From UBA6078 sp964468685 (GTDB lineage: Bacteria > Desulfobacterota > Syntrophia > Syntrophales > UBA2210): DNA of 29,864 nucleotides. The translations under genes and the position numbers were made by a program. This document shows positions 17,384 to 25,779 of this stretch, in pieces (position 1 is the stretch's first letter; every line of letters starts with the position of its first letter). The notes under the pieces were generated by a model that ran no database searches, was not told the DNA's origin, and was given only the letters and a program-made list of their open reading frames with translations. The stretch covers positions 1-29,864 of the forward strand of contig CAYXUH010000007.1 in assembly GCA_964468685.1 (NCBI GenBank), given 5' to 3'.

Positions 17384-17398
17384 GTGAAGTTCCCGGAG

Positions 17399-17923
17399 CT
17401 ACTTTTTCGCCTTATATACCCGGTTATACTCTTCTACTACCTTATTTGTTATATCATTCTCCTTGGAGTAGTAAACAATGCCGCCGCTCCCAATATCCAT
17501 TATGCAGACATACCCCCCCTTTTTACCGACGGTTTCCGCAACCTTGAGCACCTCAGGTATCAGCTTACGGGAAAGTTCCTGGTCCTTGAGTTTCATCTCG
17601 GCATTCGTATCCTCAATGAATCTCTTATAATCCCTGTATTCCTTCTGGTAGGCGAGTTCTTTCTCCTTGTAAGCGGTTTCCGGCAAGACAGAGACTTGTT
17701 TCTTCAGATCAGCCTGCATCTTTTGAAGCTGGCCCTCCATCTCCTGTCTCTGCACCTTCTTCCCCTCAATAAATCCCTTCAAATCAAGCCCCGCTGCCTT
17801 TCCGGCATCCGATTGAAGGATAACTCTTTTCATATCGATAAGACCTATCTCTCCCGCCACGGCAGAATAGGCCCCCAGCAACATGACTGAAATAACCACC
17901 AGAAAACTTATACCTTTCCTCAT
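17399..17923 (-). CDS. skp: periplasmic chaperone Skp/OmpH family
   Basis: 174 residues. A signal peptide (ISFLVVISVMLLGAYSAVAG) precedes GLIDMKRVILQSDAGKAA, the usual OmpH opening. Residues ~50-120 form a charged helical hairpin (EGQLQKMQADLKKQV and YKEKELAYQKEYRDYKRF), the tentacle of the Skp trimer. The C-terminal IMDIGSGGIVYYS followed by DITNKVVEEYN is family-typical. It would carry unfolded outer-membrane proteins to BamA, encoded immediately upstream. A strong AGGAGGAG ribosome site precedes the ATG. Confidence 0.92.
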   Translation of the reverse strand: MRKGISFLVVISVMLLGAYSAVAGEIGLIDMKRVILQSDAGKAAGLDLKGFIEGKKVQRQEMEGQLQKMQADLKKQVSVLPETAYKEKELAYQKEYRDYKRFIEDTNAEMKLKDQELSRKLIPEVLKVAETVGKKGGYVCIMDIGSGGIVYYSKENDITNKVVEEYNRVYKAKK

Positions 17924-17971
17924 CTATAACTCCTCCTGTTGTAATGTAAGATCGTATTATTTTAAAAATAG

Positions 17972-20847
17972 TTACATGAACATCCCTATGGTAAACTCCC
18001 ACCTGCTCGGAGACTCACCCTCTTTCCGGTCGAGAACATACCCCCACTCCAGTCTCAACGGACCGATCGGAGAATACCAACGTACTCCCGCTCCCGCCGT
18101 TCTTCTCATGTCATCCAGATGATATCCCTCGTTCCATGCATTCCCCGTATCGAAGAACACAACCCCCTTGATACCGGCATCCTTGACAAGGGGGAACACG
18201 ACCTCCGCAGTAAAATTCAGCATGGTCTCTCCGCCTATGGGATCGCCCTCGGAGTCAACAGGCCCTACGTCCCTCAAGCCCCTGAGGGAATTCATCCCGC
18301 CCAGATAAAACCGTTCATAGACAGGGATCTCCTTACCCTCGTTCGGTTGTATATATCCCGCCCTTCCGCGGATTCCGAATACATTGTCCAGCGGCAGAGG
18401 GAAAAACCAGCTGGAAGTGGCCGTGTATTTCGTAAAACTGGCATCGCCCATAAAAATGGTCCCCGTGTGCTCGATGGATATGCTGTTATTGGAGCCCTCC
18501 GAGGGAAAGATCGTGTCATTTTTTGTATTCCGTGTGAGCGTCAGGGTAACGCCGCTCGATGTGAGTGTCCCCTCCTGTTTTTTGATATAGGACGATGCGG
18601 TCGTTTCCACATTCTTAATGGTATCGGTTGTCAGCCGATAGCCCACATAGCCCGTCACACGCTCGAAGAGAGGGTACCCCAGCGTTGTGCCAAACCCCTG
18701 GGTGTCGACATCATACGAGTCATAATCCCGGTTCATGTCCCATATATCGGTCTTGCTCCACAGGGGTATATCAAACAGCCACGGCTCCGTAAAAGACAGT
18801 TCATAGCTCGTCTTCGTTGCCCCCAGATAGGCGGCGAGGCTCAGTATCTGTCCCCTTCCGAAGAGATTCTGCTGGGATACCTGGGCCATAAAGATCAAGC
18901 TATCCACGGCGCTGTATCCGGCGCCGATACTGAACATACCGGTAGGCTTTTCCCTGACATGGACATCGATATCCATCAGGCCTTCATCGGGGCCCTTTTC
19001 CGTCTGAAAATTTACCTCTTCAAAGTACCTGAGCCTGTTCAGTTTCATATAGCTTGTCTTGAACTTGCTGCTGTCATACAGGTCCCCTTCTACAACCGCA
19101 AGCTCTCTGCGTATCACCTTGTCTCTCGTATTCGTGTTCCCCGTCACGGCTATCCTGTTGATATATACAAGATTGCCCTTCTCTATATTGTAGGCCACAT
19201 CGATCTTCTGTTCATCATCTCTGGACACGGTCCGCGGAACAACGGTGGCATAGGCATACCCGTCGTCCTTGCAGACCTCTGTCAGGATATTAATATCCCT
19301 TATGATGGCCTCTCTGTCGAAATAGTCTTTTCTGGTGATCTGAAGCCGTGTCATCAGGTCTGGCCGTCCTACAGAGAGGGTATCACCCGTAATCTCCACC
19401 TGACCGACCCTGAATTGTTTCCCTTCGTTTATCGATATCTTGATGTATATCCACTTCGTATCGTCGGTGATCTCCGGTTCGCCGATCCCGGCATTGATAT
19501 ACCCGTTGTTCAAATAAAAAACCGCCAGCTTGTTGATATCCTGTTTTAACAGGGTCTCGTCGAATTTGCCGGATTTTGAGATAAAATGGAATATGCCCCA
19601 CTCCGATGTCTCCATGATATCTTTCAGTTCTTTGCCCGTATACGCTTTGTTCCCCTCAAAGGTAATTTTCTTTATCGAAAGCTTCTTGTTCTCCGTTATA
19701 TCAAATACGACCCGAATTCCCTTTTTCTCTTCCTCTAATCGGTAGGTGACCTGCGCGTTCAAATACCCTTCATTTCTACAAAAAGTCTTTATGTTTTCTA
19801 TATCCACCTTCACTTTGTTCAGGTTGAGAATCTGCCTCTCCTTAACAAAGACGACCTCCTCTATATCCCCCTTCTTTATATCGTCAGTCCCCTCGATACC
19901 AACACTCGTTATCAGGGGCAGTTCTTCCAGTTTAAACTCTATGACCTTCCCGTCATCGGTATCGGTGACCTTTGCTGCAACGTCCCTAAAGAAACCCATC
20001 TTATATATAGCCTTTATGTCGGAGGAAAGATTCTCCTTCGAAAAAAGCTTTCCCTTTGAGTTTTGCAGGACATTATATATGACATCGTTTTCGATCCTGA
20101 GATTTCCTGTCAGTCGTACCTCCGCTATCCTTTGTCCGGTTAGTATCTTCAGAAGGATATCGTTCTTCAACCGTAAGATCAGGAGATCAAGATCATCCCC
20201 TTGGGCAAAGATAGTGGAACGATACCCGCTCTTGACGTTTATCACCCCAACGTCAGCACTCAACGTGTCACCCAGTTTGGTAAGGCTCCCTGCAATGACA
20301 AACCCGGCGCCCGTTTTCTTCCCGACAAGGGCAGCAAGCCGATCATCCGCCTTCTCCCCTTCAATCAACCCCTGAAAAGACCCTTCATCGACAATTTGGA
20401 TGTATCCGGATTCTGTCAGCCCGGTTGACAGTTGAGCGGCTATCTGTTTTTGCAGTGAAAGGGCACCCTCGCTGGTGTGGACCTCAAAGGGGAAAATGGC
20501 AACCCTCTGGGCTCCCTCTTTTTCGACAGATCCCTGCGTGGCAGAGGCGCCAGAGTCAGTCAGGGGGGAAATGGTAATGCTCTGGACACCCTCTTTTTCG
20601 ACAGATCCCTGCGTGGCAGAAAAGCCATTCAGTGGGAAAAATANNNNNNNNNNNNNNNNNNNNNNNNNNNNNNNNNNNNNNNNNNNNNNNNNNNNNNNNN
20701 NNNNNNNNNNNNNNNNNNNNNNNNNNNNNNNNNNNNNNNNNNNCCCTCTTTTTCGACAGATCCCTGCGTGGCAGAAAAGCCATTCAGTGGGAAAAATATA
20801 AGAAGTAAAACGGCAATAAAAAGATATCTTCTGTGTTTATAGATCAT
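17972..20847 (-). CDS. bamA: outer membrane protein assembly factor BamA with N-terminal extension (interrupted by a scaffold gap)
   Basis: The gene runs from an ATG at 20847, 11 bases inside lolD, to a stop at 17972, but 100 Ns (20644-20743) break it. Removing the Ns and one of two identical 55-bp flanks leaves 2721 bases, one open frame of 906 codons. Residues 1-25 are a signal peptide (YLFIAVLLLIFFPLNGFS). Residues 26-60 carry a tandem repeat, ATQGSVEKEG at 26 and 51. Residues ~61-185 form a TolB/FlgO-like domain (VAIFPFEV, LGDTLSADVGVINVKSG). Five POTRA domains span ~188-586, and the 16-strand barrel ~587-906, with SLRGLRDVGP as the L6 'VRGF'-type motif. The C-terminus is WEFTIGMFM, ending in Met after Phe. 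BamA folds proteins into the outer membrane; lolCD lie upstream and skp downstream. Confidence 0.93.
20514..20620. repeat. 32-bp direct repeat with 75-bp period inside bamA
   Basis: A 32-bp sequence starting CCCTCTTTTTCGACAG occurs at 20514-20545 and exactly again at 20589-20620. The 75-bp period equals 25 codons, giving ATQGSVEKEG twice, followed by the related VQSITISPL and AQRVAIFPF. The rest of each unit is diverged. This is a coding tandem duplication just after the BamA signal peptide. Confidence 0.9.
20589..20643. repeat. 55-bp exact flank of the scaffold gap, left copy
   Basis: These 55 bases, from CCCTCTTTTTCG to GGGAAAAATA, are identical to 20744-20798 across the N run. The overlap is exactly contig end to contig start, and 55 is a common assembly k-mer length. 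I read it as one genomic sequence printed twice. Confidence 0.9.
20644..20743. other. Scaffold gap of 100 N
   Basis: Exactly 100 Ns, the conventional filler for a join of unknown size. Because both flanks end in the same 55 bases, the real distance is probably minus 55, meaning an overlap. No sequence need be missing. Confidence 0.97.
20744..20798. repeat. 55-bp exact flank of the scaffold gap, right copy
   Basis: Second copy of the 55-base contig-end overlap. On the minus strand it encodes the end of the BamA signal peptide and the first ATQGSVEKE, and it joins the ATG side of the gene to the rest. Confidence 0.9.
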
Positions 20848-21505
20848 AAATTTTCCCCTCCTTCAGGTTGATAGCGCGAGACATGCCATCGGCAAGTAAT
20901 TTGTTATGGGTAACTACGATAAGAGTGGTATTCTGAGCCTTACCAAGGGCTAAAAGCAGATCTTGTACCTTCCCCCCCGTTTTCACATCAAGGTTTCCCG
21001 TCGGTTCATCTGCCAGGATCACATCCGGATTCATCAGCATCGCCCTCGCTATGGCGACCCTCTGCTGTTCTCCCCCGGAAAGCTCCCCCGGCTTGTGCGT
21101 CAACCTATCATCAAGCCCCACTTCCGTCAAGACAATCTCCGCCTTCCGGTACGCATCACCCTTCGACATCCCCTGTATCAGGGCTGGCATGGCGACGTTT
21201 TCCAGGGCGGTAAACTCGGGAAGGAGGTGGTGAAACTGAAAGACAAATCCTATTTTTTTGTTTCTGAACTCGGCACGCCGGGATTCATCCCATTCAAAGA
21301 TATCCGCGCCGTCAAAGAGCACGCGCCCGGAGGTAGGATGATCGAGCGCCCCGAGTATCTGGAGGAGGGTGGTTTTACCGGTACCGGAGGCACCCAGAAT
21401 CGCCAGGGACTCCCCCCTCGCAATGCTGCAATCGATCCCCTTGAGCACCTCGATTCGGTTGTCATCTTTTACAAAGGTCTTGGTCAGCTGGTGGATTTCT
21501 ATCAT
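20837..21505 (-). CDS. lolD: lipoprotein-releasing system ATP-binding protein LolD
   Basis: 222-residue ABC ATPase with Walker A GASGTGKT (38-45), the Q-loop in GFVFQFHHLLPEFTALENV, signature LSGGEQQRVAIARAM and Walker B VILADEPTGNLD. The QFHHLLPEFTALENVAMP stretch is the LolD form of the MacB/LolD subfamily. It powers release of outer-membrane lipoproteins from the inner membrane to LolA. The ATG at 21505 is preceded by a GGGGGG run; an in-frame GTG lies at 21517. It follows lolC closely, and its last 11 bases overlap the start of bamA. Confidence 0.93.
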   Translation of the reverse strand: MIEIHQLTKTFVKDDNRIEVLKGIDCSIARGESLAILGASGTGKTTLLQILGALDHPTSGRVLFDGADIFEWDESRRAEFRNKKIGFVFQFHHLLPEFTALENVAMPALIQGMSKGDAYRKAEIVLTEVGLDDRLTHKPGELSGGEQQRVAIARAMLMNPDVILADEPTGNLDVKTGGKVQDLLLALGKAQNTTLIVVTHNKLLADGMSRAINLKEGKIYDL

Positions 21506-21517
21506 CACACCCCCCAC

Positions 21518-22771
21518 TTATTCATATCTCAGCGCCTCGGCCGGATCCAGTCGTGAGGCCCTCCATGAGGGATATATCGCCGCCAGAAAACAGATGAGCA
21601 TTGCCACAAGGGCTATTGCAGTGACATCCCCATAATTTATCTGTGAGGGAAGTTCATCCAGATAATAGACATCCTTCGGGAATATCTTGAACTCAAAGAG
21701 GTTTTCTACAAATCGGCTTATCCGCTCCAGATTCAGGGCAACGGTGATCCCGGCAATACAGCCCAGAGCTGTTCCGATTGCACCGATTACCATCCCTTCT
21801 ATCATGAATATCTTCATGATGCCCCGTGCTGTGGCACCCATCGATTTCAGTATGGCTATATCCCTGGCCTTTTCCATAACTGTCATAATCAATGTAGTTA
21901 TGATATTGAAGGCGGCAACCAGCACGATCAGGCTGAGGATGATAAACATGACCCTCTTTTCCAGCTTGAGCGCGGAGAAAAGATTCTTATTCATTTCCAT
22001 CCAGCTTCGTGCCCAGTAAGGATATCCGAGTTTTTGCTCTATGGTCTTCGCGATCTTTCCCGCCCCGTAGATATCGTCTATCTTTATCTCAATTCCGGTA
22101 ACCTCATCCTTCATATTGAGAAACTTTTTACAGTTCTCGAGCGACATGAAGACGAGCGTTGAATCATACTCGTATGAGCCTGAATCAAAAACACCCACCA
22201 CGCCGAATTCCTGAATCTTGGGAACCACTCCCATGGGAGTAGGGATTCCCATGGGGAGCAGAATTTCCACGGTATCGAACAACACAACCCCCAGATTCTG
22301 TGCCAGTTCCTTTCCTATGACAACACCAGGCAGGCCAGTTTTATTCCCCTCGCCCGAGAGATAGGCAAGATTCCCCTCCTTCATCTTTCCAATATTTATG
22401 ACATCGGCAGACGTTTCGGTCGACATGCCGCGCAGGACTACACCGGTGACCCTTCCCTCATTTTTCAGCATGGCCTGGCCGTATATAAAGGGCGTTGAGG
22501 CCACCACGCCGTCGATCGATTCGATCTTCTTCATCACTACGGCATGATCCTTCATCCCCCCATCATATTCCATCAGGACGATGTGAGAATTGATCCCCAG
22601 TATCTTGTCGCGAAGTTCCGTTTCAAAACCGTTCATAACGGCCAGCACGATAATGAGCGCGGCGACCCCCAGGAAGATGCCCGCCACCGATATAAAGGTG
22701 TTGACCGATATAAAGGTCTGTCTCCTCTTCGCCCTGAGATACCGAAGGCCTATGAAGAATTCATATGACAT
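21518..22771 (-). CDS. lolC: lipoprotein-releasing ABC transporter permease LolC/LolE family
   Basis: 417 residues. A first membrane segment (FISVAGIFLGVAALIIVLAVMNG, shown in part) is followed by a large periplasmic MacB-type domain (~50-265). Three more membrane helices begin at MFIILSLIVLVAAFNIITTL and end near the C-terminus. The YLRAKRR start and MNGFETELRDKILGI are hallmarks of LolC/E. Only one permease gene is present with lolD, so the transporter probably works with a homodimer or LolF-like permease. It lies downstream of lysS, the usual order in deltaproteobacteria. Confidence 0.92.
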   Translation of the reverse strand: MSYEFFIGLRYLRAKRRQTFISVNTFISVAGIFLGVAALIIVLAVMNGFETELRDKILGINSHIVLMEYDGGMKDHAVVMKKIESIDGVVASTPFIYGQAMLKNEGRVTGVVLRGMSTETSADVINIGKMKEGNLAYLSGEGNKTGLPGVVIGKELAQNLGVVLFDTVEILLPMGIPTPMGVVPKIQEFGVVGVFDSGSYEYDSTLVFMSLENCKKFLNMKDEVTGIEIKIDDIYGAGKIAKTIEQKLGYPYWARSWMEMNKNLFSALKLEKRVMFIILSLIVLVAAFNIITTLIMTVMEKARDIAILKSMGATARGIMKIFMIEGMVIGAIGTALGCIAGITVALNLERISRFVENLFEFKIFPKDVYYLDELPSQINYGDVTAIALVAMLICFLAAIYPSWRASRLDPAEALRYE

Positions 22772-22791
22772 ATTTTAGAAACCTGTAACAT

Positions 22792-22865
22792 GACTACTCA
22801 CGTAGTCCGCCTGAAGTCCCGATTCAAATCGGGAAAGGGGTCGAAGAGGCGCAATTATTGCGCCT
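22792..22865. repeat. Three consecutive hairpins between lysS and lolC
   Basis: Three perfect inverted repeats stand side by side: GACTAC/GTAGTC (22792-22807, 4-base loop), TCCCGATT/AATCGGGA (22817-22834, 2 bases between arms) and AGGCGCAA/TTGCGCCT (22847-22865, 3-base loop). None has a following U-run, so classic intrinsic termination is unlikely. They could be a REP-like cluster or an mRNA-processing or attenuation site. Confidence 0.6.
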
Positions 22866-22970
22866 TGGTGGATAAACAACAACTTTTAGCACAAAGCATG
22901 GGTTCAGAATGTGCCATATCCTGGTTTTTCCTGACAGTCTTCAGCCTACAGTCTAAACCCCCTGAGTAGT

Positions 22971-24455
22971 TCATTTCATTTTCGCCCTCATATGGGGGAA
23001 GAGTATTACATCCCGGATGGATGGAGAATCGGTAAAGAGCATGATGAGTCGGTCTATCCCTATCCCCTCACCCGCTGTCGGCGGCATACCATATTCCAGG
23101 GCGCTGATATAATCTTCGTCCATTTCATGGGCTTCCTTGTCTCCGGCTTCCCTTTCCTTCAACTGCATGGCAAATCTGTTTCTCTGATCTTCAGGATCAT
23201 TGAGCTCTGAAAAAGCATTGGCAAGTTCTCTGCCATAAATGTACAGTTCGAACCGATCGGTGAAACCGCCGTCGGCTGCGCTCTTTCGTGAAAGGGGAGA
23301 AACCTCTATGGGATAACTGGTAACAAAGGTCGGCTGGATGAGGTTGGCCTCCGCAACCTCCTCGAAGATGGCCACGATGACCTTCCCCAGCGGCTCATCA
23401 TCATCAACGGGCAATCCCAGGTCTCGTGCGAACTGCGCGGCCTTTGCCCGGTCTTTCAGGACATCGGGTGCAGCATCCGAGTATTTCAGGATGGCCTCCT
23501 TCACCGTCAGCCGCTGCCAGGGGCGGCTCAGATCAATCTCGGTCCCCTGATATTCAAATTGGAGGGAACCGAAGAGCTCCGTGGCGACAGAGGTGATCAT
23601 CTCTTCCGTCATCACAATCAGGTCTTCGTACGTGGCGTAGGCCTGGTAGAACTCCATCATGGTAAACTCCGGATTGTGAGAGGTTGATATTCCTTCGTTC
23701 CTGAAATTTCTGTTTATCTCAAAGACCCGCTCAAGCCCTCCGACGATCAGGCGCTTCAGGTACAGTTCCGGAGCGATTCGCAGATACAGGTCCATGTCCA
23801 GGGTATTATGGTATGTCTTGAAAGGCCGCGCCACCGCGCCACCGGCCATAGGCTGCATCATCGGTGTCTCTACTTCAAGAAAATCCCGCTCCTGCATGAA
23901 ATCGCGGATCAGTTTTATAATCCTGCTTCGCGCATAGAAGACCTCTTTGACCCCCGGGTTCATGATAAGATCGAGAGGCCTCTGCCGGTACCGGGCCTCG
24001 ACATCGGTGAGGCCGTGCCATTTCTCGGGTAAGGGTTTCACCGCCTTTGACAGGAGCCGTATCTCGTCGGCATCGACCGTCAGCTCGCCGGTCCTTGTCT
24101 TCAGGAGACCTCCCGAGATAAAGACAATGTCCCCGACATCGAATTTTTTGAAGATGGAGTATCTTTCTTTGCCGATCTTGTCCCTTGCTATGTGTCCCTG
24201 TATTCTCCCCTCTCTGTCCTGAATGTTTACAAACGCGGCTTTGCCGAAGTTTCGTACCGCCATCATCCGTCCCGCCAGCGCAAACGTTTCTTCAACACCC
24301 TTCAGCTCCTCGTTATCCATGTCGCCGAACCGGTTAATCAAGGACTTGGTGGTCGCGGTTACTGTCACATCATTCGGATACAGATCGACCCCCATATCTT
24401 GCAGGAATTTCATCTTCTCTTCCCGGTTTCTCAGCAGTTCACTCTTCTCATCCAT
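22971..24455 (-). CDS. lysS: lysyl-tRNA synthetase, class II
   Basis: 494 residues. The N-terminal OB-fold anticodon-binding domain (VEETFALAGRMMAVRNFGKA) is followed by the class II core: motif 2 in FEINRNFRNEGISTSHNPEF, the lysine-specific MMEFYQAYATYEDL, and motif 3 GIGIDRLIMLFTDSPSIRDV. It charges tRNA-Lys in the cytoplasm. AGAGGA lies six bases before the ATG. It heads the minus-strand run that continues into lolC after a 199-bp spacer with hairpins, so the envelope genes may be partly transcribed from its promoter. Confidence 0.96.
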   Translation of the reverse strand: MDEKSELLRNREEKMKFLQDMGVDLYPNDVTVTATTKSLINRFGDMDNEELKGVEETFALAGRMMAVRNFGKAAFVNIQDREGRIQGHIARDKIGKERYSIFKKFDVGDIVFISGGLLKTRTGELTVDADEIRLLSKAVKPLPEKWHGLTDVEARYRQRPLDLIMNPGVKEVFYARSRIIKLIRDFMQERDFLEVETPMMQPMAGGAVARPFKTYHNTLDMDLYLRIAPELYLKRLIVGGLERVFEINRNFRNEGISTSHNPEFTMMEFYQAYATYEDLIVMTEEMITSVATELFGSLQFEYQGTEIDLSRPWQRLTVKEAILKYSDAAPDVLKDRAKAAQFARDLGLPVDDDEPLGKVIVAIFEEVAEANLIQPTFVTSYPIEVSPLSRKSAADGGFTDRFELYIYGRELANAFSELNDPEDQRNRFAMQLKEREAGDKEAHEMDEDYISALEYGMPPTAGEGIGIDRLIMLFTDSPSIRDVILFPHMRAKMK

Positions 24456-24483
24456 CAGACATCCTCTTTATGGGCACCCATCT

Positions 24484-24497
24484 AGAAATTAATTTCT
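24484..24497. promoter_or_regulatory. 14-bp palindrome upstream of lysS (possible operator)
   Basis: AGAAATTAATTTCT is a perfect palindrome 29 bases upstream of the lysS ATG, and AGAAAT recurs at 24500-24505. It sits where a repressor could block lysS transcription. A and T dominate, so chance is possible. Confidence 0.3.
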
Positions 24498-24683
24498 TTA
24501 GAAATACAGGCCTAGTCGTTTCCAATTCACAAACAAGCACTTTGCCGCACGTTCAGGAAAATCAAGGGATTGACACAGGGGTTGCGGGAAAGAGCCCCTT
24601 TTGAACAGGAACTAACTAAAAAATGTAAGGCAGTCCTAACTATCGCCTTTTCCCCATTTAGTCAAGGATTTTGAGAAAAAGCA

Positions 24684-24712
24684 TTGACAAAAAAACTCTA
24701 TAATAATAGCAT
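24684..24712 (+). promoter_or_regulatory. Candidate sigma70 promoter for rfaE1
   Basis: A perfect TTGACA (24684-24689) is followed after 17 bases by TAGCAT (24707-24712), four of six matches to the -10 consensus. A perfect TATAAT at 24699-24704 is only nine bases from the -35, too close to pair with it. The site lies about 80 bases upstream of the rfaE1 ATG and points toward it. Confidence 0.4.
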
Positions 24713-24792
24713 GCTGGCTTGTTCGGGAAGAGCAGGCGTACGAGAGCTGGAATAAAACGGCACCTGTGTTTCAAGGTATTGAAAGGCATTGT

Positions 24793-25779
24793 ATGGTGAA
24801 GGATATCATAAGCAAGGAGAGGGCTCTCGATATTATCGACCGTTTTCACTGTTCAAAGGTGCTGGTGGTCGGAGATATAATGGTCGATCAGTTTATCTGG
24901 GGGAAAGTATCACGCATCTCACCGGAAGCCCCGGTACCGGTGGTGAAAGTAACCTCTGAGAGTCTCCTCCTGGGTGGTTGTGCCAATGTGTTGAACAACG
25001 TATTTTCCATGGGAGGGAAAGTCGCCGTCTCCGGTATCGTCGGATGGGACACCATGGGTAAATGGCTGATAGACAAGCTCGGAGAGATGGAGATAGATAC
25101 GGCAGGCGTTATCGTGGAGGAGGCGCGCCCCACCATCGTCAAAACAAGGGTCGTCGCGCACAACCAGCAGGTAGTGCGCTTTGACAGGGAGGACAAGAGT
25201 CCGGTTGCCCAAGACAGCCTTCAGAAAATTATAGCGTATATAGAATCGATGGAAGACGACCTGGGGGCGGTGATCATCTCGGATTACAATAAGGGGGTCT
25301 TCTCGGAACAACTCGTCAGAGAGATACGGGAGATAACGTCAAAACGGGGAATCATACTGTGCATCGACCCCAAACAGAGTGATTTTTCCCTGTACCGCGG
25401 GTGCGACCTGATAACCCCGAACTACCAGGAGACGGAGCGCGCGCTCGGCAGGGAGATCGAGAGCAGAGAGGATCTTATACGGGGTGGTGCCGCGCTTATC
25501 AGGGATTTTGATTTCAGGGCTCTTTTGGTAACGATGGGCGAAGAGGGAATGGCCCTCTTTGAACATGACGCCGACATTACACACATTCCCGCTGTCGCCA
25601 GAGAGGTCTTCGATGTAACGGGCGCAGGCGATACGGTAATAGGGGTCTTTGCCCTCTGCCTTGCGGCTGGGGCGACATTCACGGAGGCCGCCGTTCTTGC
25701 GAATCACGCGGCCGGCATCGCGGTCGGCAAGGTCGGAACGGCACCGGTCTACCGGGATGAATTGAAGAAGGCGCTATGA
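24793..25779 (+). CDS. rfaE1: D-glycero-beta-D-manno-heptose-7-phosphate kinase
   Basis: 328 residues of the PfkB/ribokinase family in its heptose-kinase form: VLVVGDIMVDQFIWGKVSRI, then SPEAPVPVVKV and LGGCANVLNNVFSMGG. The catalytic motif GAGDT begins at residue 277 with Asp280 as base. It makes heptose 1,7-bisphosphate, the substrate of GmhB encoded at 10.4 kb. The protein ends after the kinase domain, so the nucleotidyltransferase half of HldE is absent and must be encoded elsewhere as rfaE2. The ATG at 24793 has GAAAGG upstream; a GTG at 24766 would add nine residues. Its stop overlaps the next gene (ATGA). Confidence 0.9.
   Translation: MVKDIISKERALDIIDRFHCSKVLVVGDIMVDQFIWGKVSRISPEAPVPVVKVTSESLLLGGCANVLNNVFSMGGKVAVSGIVGWDTMGKWLIDKLGEMEIDTAGVIVEEARPTIVKTRVVAHNQQVVRFDREDKSPVAQDSLQKIIAYIESMEDDLGAVIISDYNKGVFSEQLVREIREITSKRGIILCIDPKQSDFSLYRGCDLITPNYQETERALGREIESREDLIRGGAALIRDFDFRALLVTMGEEGMALFEHDADITHIPAVAREVFDVTGAGDTVIGVFALCLAAGATFTEAAVLANHAAGIAVGKVGTAPVYRDELKKAL

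Larger units (their letters stand above)
24456..24792. other. Divergent intergenic region between lysS and rfaE1
   Basis: About 337 bp with no convincing gene. It is AT-rich and should contain promoters for both directions. It holds a 14-bp palindrome near lysS and a TTGACA box near rfaE1, described separately. Small frames here (for example 24658-24849 on the minus strand) have no ribosome site and overlap rfaE1, so I do not call them. Confidence 0.7.

Noticed and set aside
16508..17890. A 460-codon open frame on the plus strand
   Set aside because: It is antisense to lpxD and skp, both firmly identified by motifs; it has no family character and crosses two genes.
18119..19549. A 476-codon open frame on the plus strand
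   Set aside because: It is antisense to the bamA POTRA and barrel coding region; the composition and codon pattern of bamA explain it.
20514..20775. A 32-base direct repeat seen three times (20514, 20589, 20744) as a possible CRISPR array
   Set aside because: It lies inside the bamA reading frame. Two copies are a coding duplication, and the third is the same DNA printed again across the scaffold gap. There are no regular spacers and no cas genes.
24699..24704. Perfect TATAAT box before rfaE1
   Set aside because: It is only nine bases from the TTGACA box and has no other suitable -35, so I paired TTGACA with the weaker TAGCAT instead.
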